Shown here piece by piece: positions 8,167 to 8,796 of a stretch of DNA of 8,796 nt. Every line of letters starts with the position of its first letter. Within the stretch, counting starts at the first letter, position 1. The position numbers and the translations under genes are program-made. This DNA is from JAFGPJ01 sp964439135 (GTDB lineage: Bacteria; Planctomycetota; Phycisphaerae; Sedimentisphaerales; Anaerobacaceae). Below the pieces are notes generated by a model. The model was not told where the DNA came from. It did no database searches and worked only from the letters and a program-made list of their open reading frames with translations. Location: the NCBI GenBank assembly GCA_964439135.1, contig CAYTNN010000187.1, forward strand, positions 1 to 8,796, given 5' to 3'.

Positions 8167-8353
8167 AACATTAGTCTCCAAAAATAGTTTAATTCTTGCC
8201 CAGTTACCCTAATCGGCCAAAATGAGCTTTTTCTCTACATAGGATATCAAATTCATCCACAAACGCAAGCTTTCCCGCCGGTTTTCGAGCTTTATCGCCC
8301 TTAAAAATCCCAAAATCCCGATTCCACCAGCTCAGACCCAACCTTTCAACTCA

Positions 8354-8384
8354 TTTAGGATTTAGAGCTTAGTACTTAGAGTTT
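8354..8384. repeat. TTAG-rich iterated tract
   Basis: The segment TTTAGGATTTAGAGCTTAG followed by TACTTAGAGTTT consists of imperfect iterations of a (A/C)TTAG(A/G) unit. It is non-coding and one of several such tracts in this spacer. Confidence 0.5.
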
Positions 8385-8402
8385 CCGGCCGAAGGCTGGC
8401 AT

Positions 8403-8422
8403 ATTGGCTTTGATTGGCTTTG
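8403..8422. repeat. Tandem decamer ATTGGCTTTG x2
   Basis: ATTGGCTTTG is present twice without interruption, followed at once by a degenerate third copy (AATTGGGTTTG) that begins the 18-base direct repeat. Confidence 0.7.
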
Positions 8423-8530
8423 AATTGGGTTTGTTTTTTCGCCGACCAAAAGCGTGAAAATCTTCATAATACCCTTTCATATAGACACTTAAGCTCTTTC
8501 TGCCCATTCGAAAATTGGGTTTGTTTTTTC
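8423..8530. repeat. 18-base perfect direct repeat pair
   Basis: AATTGGGTTTGTTTTTTC occurs at 8423-8440 and again at 8513-8530, start to start 90 bases. A second pair, ACTTAAGCTC, sits at 8487-8496 and 8532-8541. No gene lies between the copies. They may be duplicated leader sequence or the edges of a small duplicated element; no inverted ends or transposase are seen. Confidence 0.65.
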
Positions 8531-8630
8531 AACTTAAGCTCAATTTTTCGTCGTTTTCTACTCTTTTTCACCTGTTTTTTTCAATATTTTGGTTTTTTTT
8601 CACCCGGCACCAGTGGTTCGGGCTAAAATT

Positions 8631-8655
8631 CGTACTGCGTACTGCGTTCTGTGTG
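8631..8655. repeat. GTACTGC tandem tract
   Basis: The tract reads CGTACTG CGTACTG CGTTCTG TGTG, a heptamer repeated about three times with drift. It is non-coding. Confidence 0.55.
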
Positions 8656-8663
8656 ATTGGACC

Positions 8664-8717
8664 TATCATTTATCATTAATCAATATTCATTTAGTTTAGT
8701 ATTATACGAATCTAAAC
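8664..8717. repeat. AT-rich tract ending in a GTTTAG/CTAAAC inverted repeat
   Basis: TATCATTTATCATTAATCAA-type iterations run to about 8690. GTTTAG (8694-8699) and CTAAAC (8712-8717) then form six-base inverted arms around 12 bases. The enclosed bases include ATTATA (8701-8706), a perfect TATAAT on the minus strand, but I see no good -35 box 16-18 bases upstream of it. It could be a promoter or operator for leftward transcription, or simply AT-rich sequence. Confidence 0.3.
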
Positions 8718-8796
8718 GCATAAAAGCGGGAATATTCCGGGAAAATGTCCGTTAGACGGCGTCCTTTGTTCTGCCACAGAGGACTATGAGAACTCA

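Larger units (their letters stand above)
8167..8796. other. Non-coding, repeat-rich region upstream of the small exported-protein gene
   Basis: About 630 bases in which I find no credible gene on either strand. The only open frames are short and of low-complexity composition. The region holds a GCCGG-type hairpin (8385-8400, GAA loop), a tandem decamer, an 18-base direct repeat, long T-rich runs (8540-8600), and several iterated AT-rich tracts, listed separately. The promoter of the gene starting at about 8166 must lie here or beyond, but I cannot place it with confidence. Confidence 0.6.

Noticed and set aside
8180..8182. TTG codon upstream as the start of the small exported protein
   Set aside because: It overlaps the GGAG site that serves the ATG five codons later, and the ATG gives a cleaner signal peptide beginning MKRY.
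8354..8690. Repeat tracts as a CRISPR array
   Set aside because: The repeats differ in sequence from one another, are too short, and have no regular spacing or spacer-like unique segments. No cas gene is nearby.
8702..8794. A minus-strand open frame entering from the right edge (SSHSPLWQNKGRRL...) as the end of another gene
   Set aside because: Only about 30 codons are visible, the other two frames are equally unremarkable, and the stop falls in the AT-rich TATAAT segment. There is no support beyond the absence of stops.

Overview
The window reads as a piece of a metagenome-style assembly from a planctomycete-like bacterium, plausibly a Phycisphaerae/Sedimentisphaerales type. This is inference from gene style: large secreted glycan-degrading proteins, a sugar-phosphate isomerase/epimerase-like TIM barrel, a charged periplasmic coiled-coil protein, and AT-rich iterated intergenic tracts beside coding DNA of mid GC. 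No marker gene is present to fix the taxonomy. All four supported genes lie on the minus strand, so the biological order runs from right to left.

Right part (about 8167-8796): some 630 bases without a convincing gene, full of short repeats, T-rich runs and low-complexity tracts. Next (7453-8166) comes a small exported protein rich in Arg, Glu, Lys and Gln with three copies of an M/L-S-x-E-[ED]-R-x-K motif. A strong stem-loop (7279-7333) lies between it and the next gene and probably ends its transcript.

Centre (1103-7195): one reading frame spans an assembly gap of exactly 100 N (3920-4019). I treat it as two incomplete genes. The first (7195 down to the gap) is a secreted GH172 (DUF2961) enzyme with a beta-sandwich module and a C-terminal alpha/alpha-toroid-like domain cut off by the gap. 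The second (gap to 1103) is a GH116-type glycosidase that has lost its N terminus and carries an extra beta-sandwich module inserted in its N-terminal domain. The apparent 2030-residue fusion is most likely an artefact of reading through placeholder Ns.

Left part: after a 108-base AT-rich spacer with direct and inverted repeats, a TIM-barrel protein of the sugar phosphate isomerase/epimerase (xylose isomerase-like) superfamily runs off the left edge. It has no signal peptide and should be cytoplasmic.

Taken together this looks like a small saccharide-utilisation locus. Two exported enzymes would trim a glycan outside the cytoplasm: a GH172 enzyme, a family known for alpha-D-fructofuranosides and alpha-D-arabinofuranosides, and a GH116 exo-glycosidase. 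A cytoplasmic isomerase/epimerase could then process a released sugar. The substrate cannot be read from the sequence. No transporter, regulator or sulfatase is visible inside the window. I see no CRISPR array, tRNA, rRNA, transposase or defence system.
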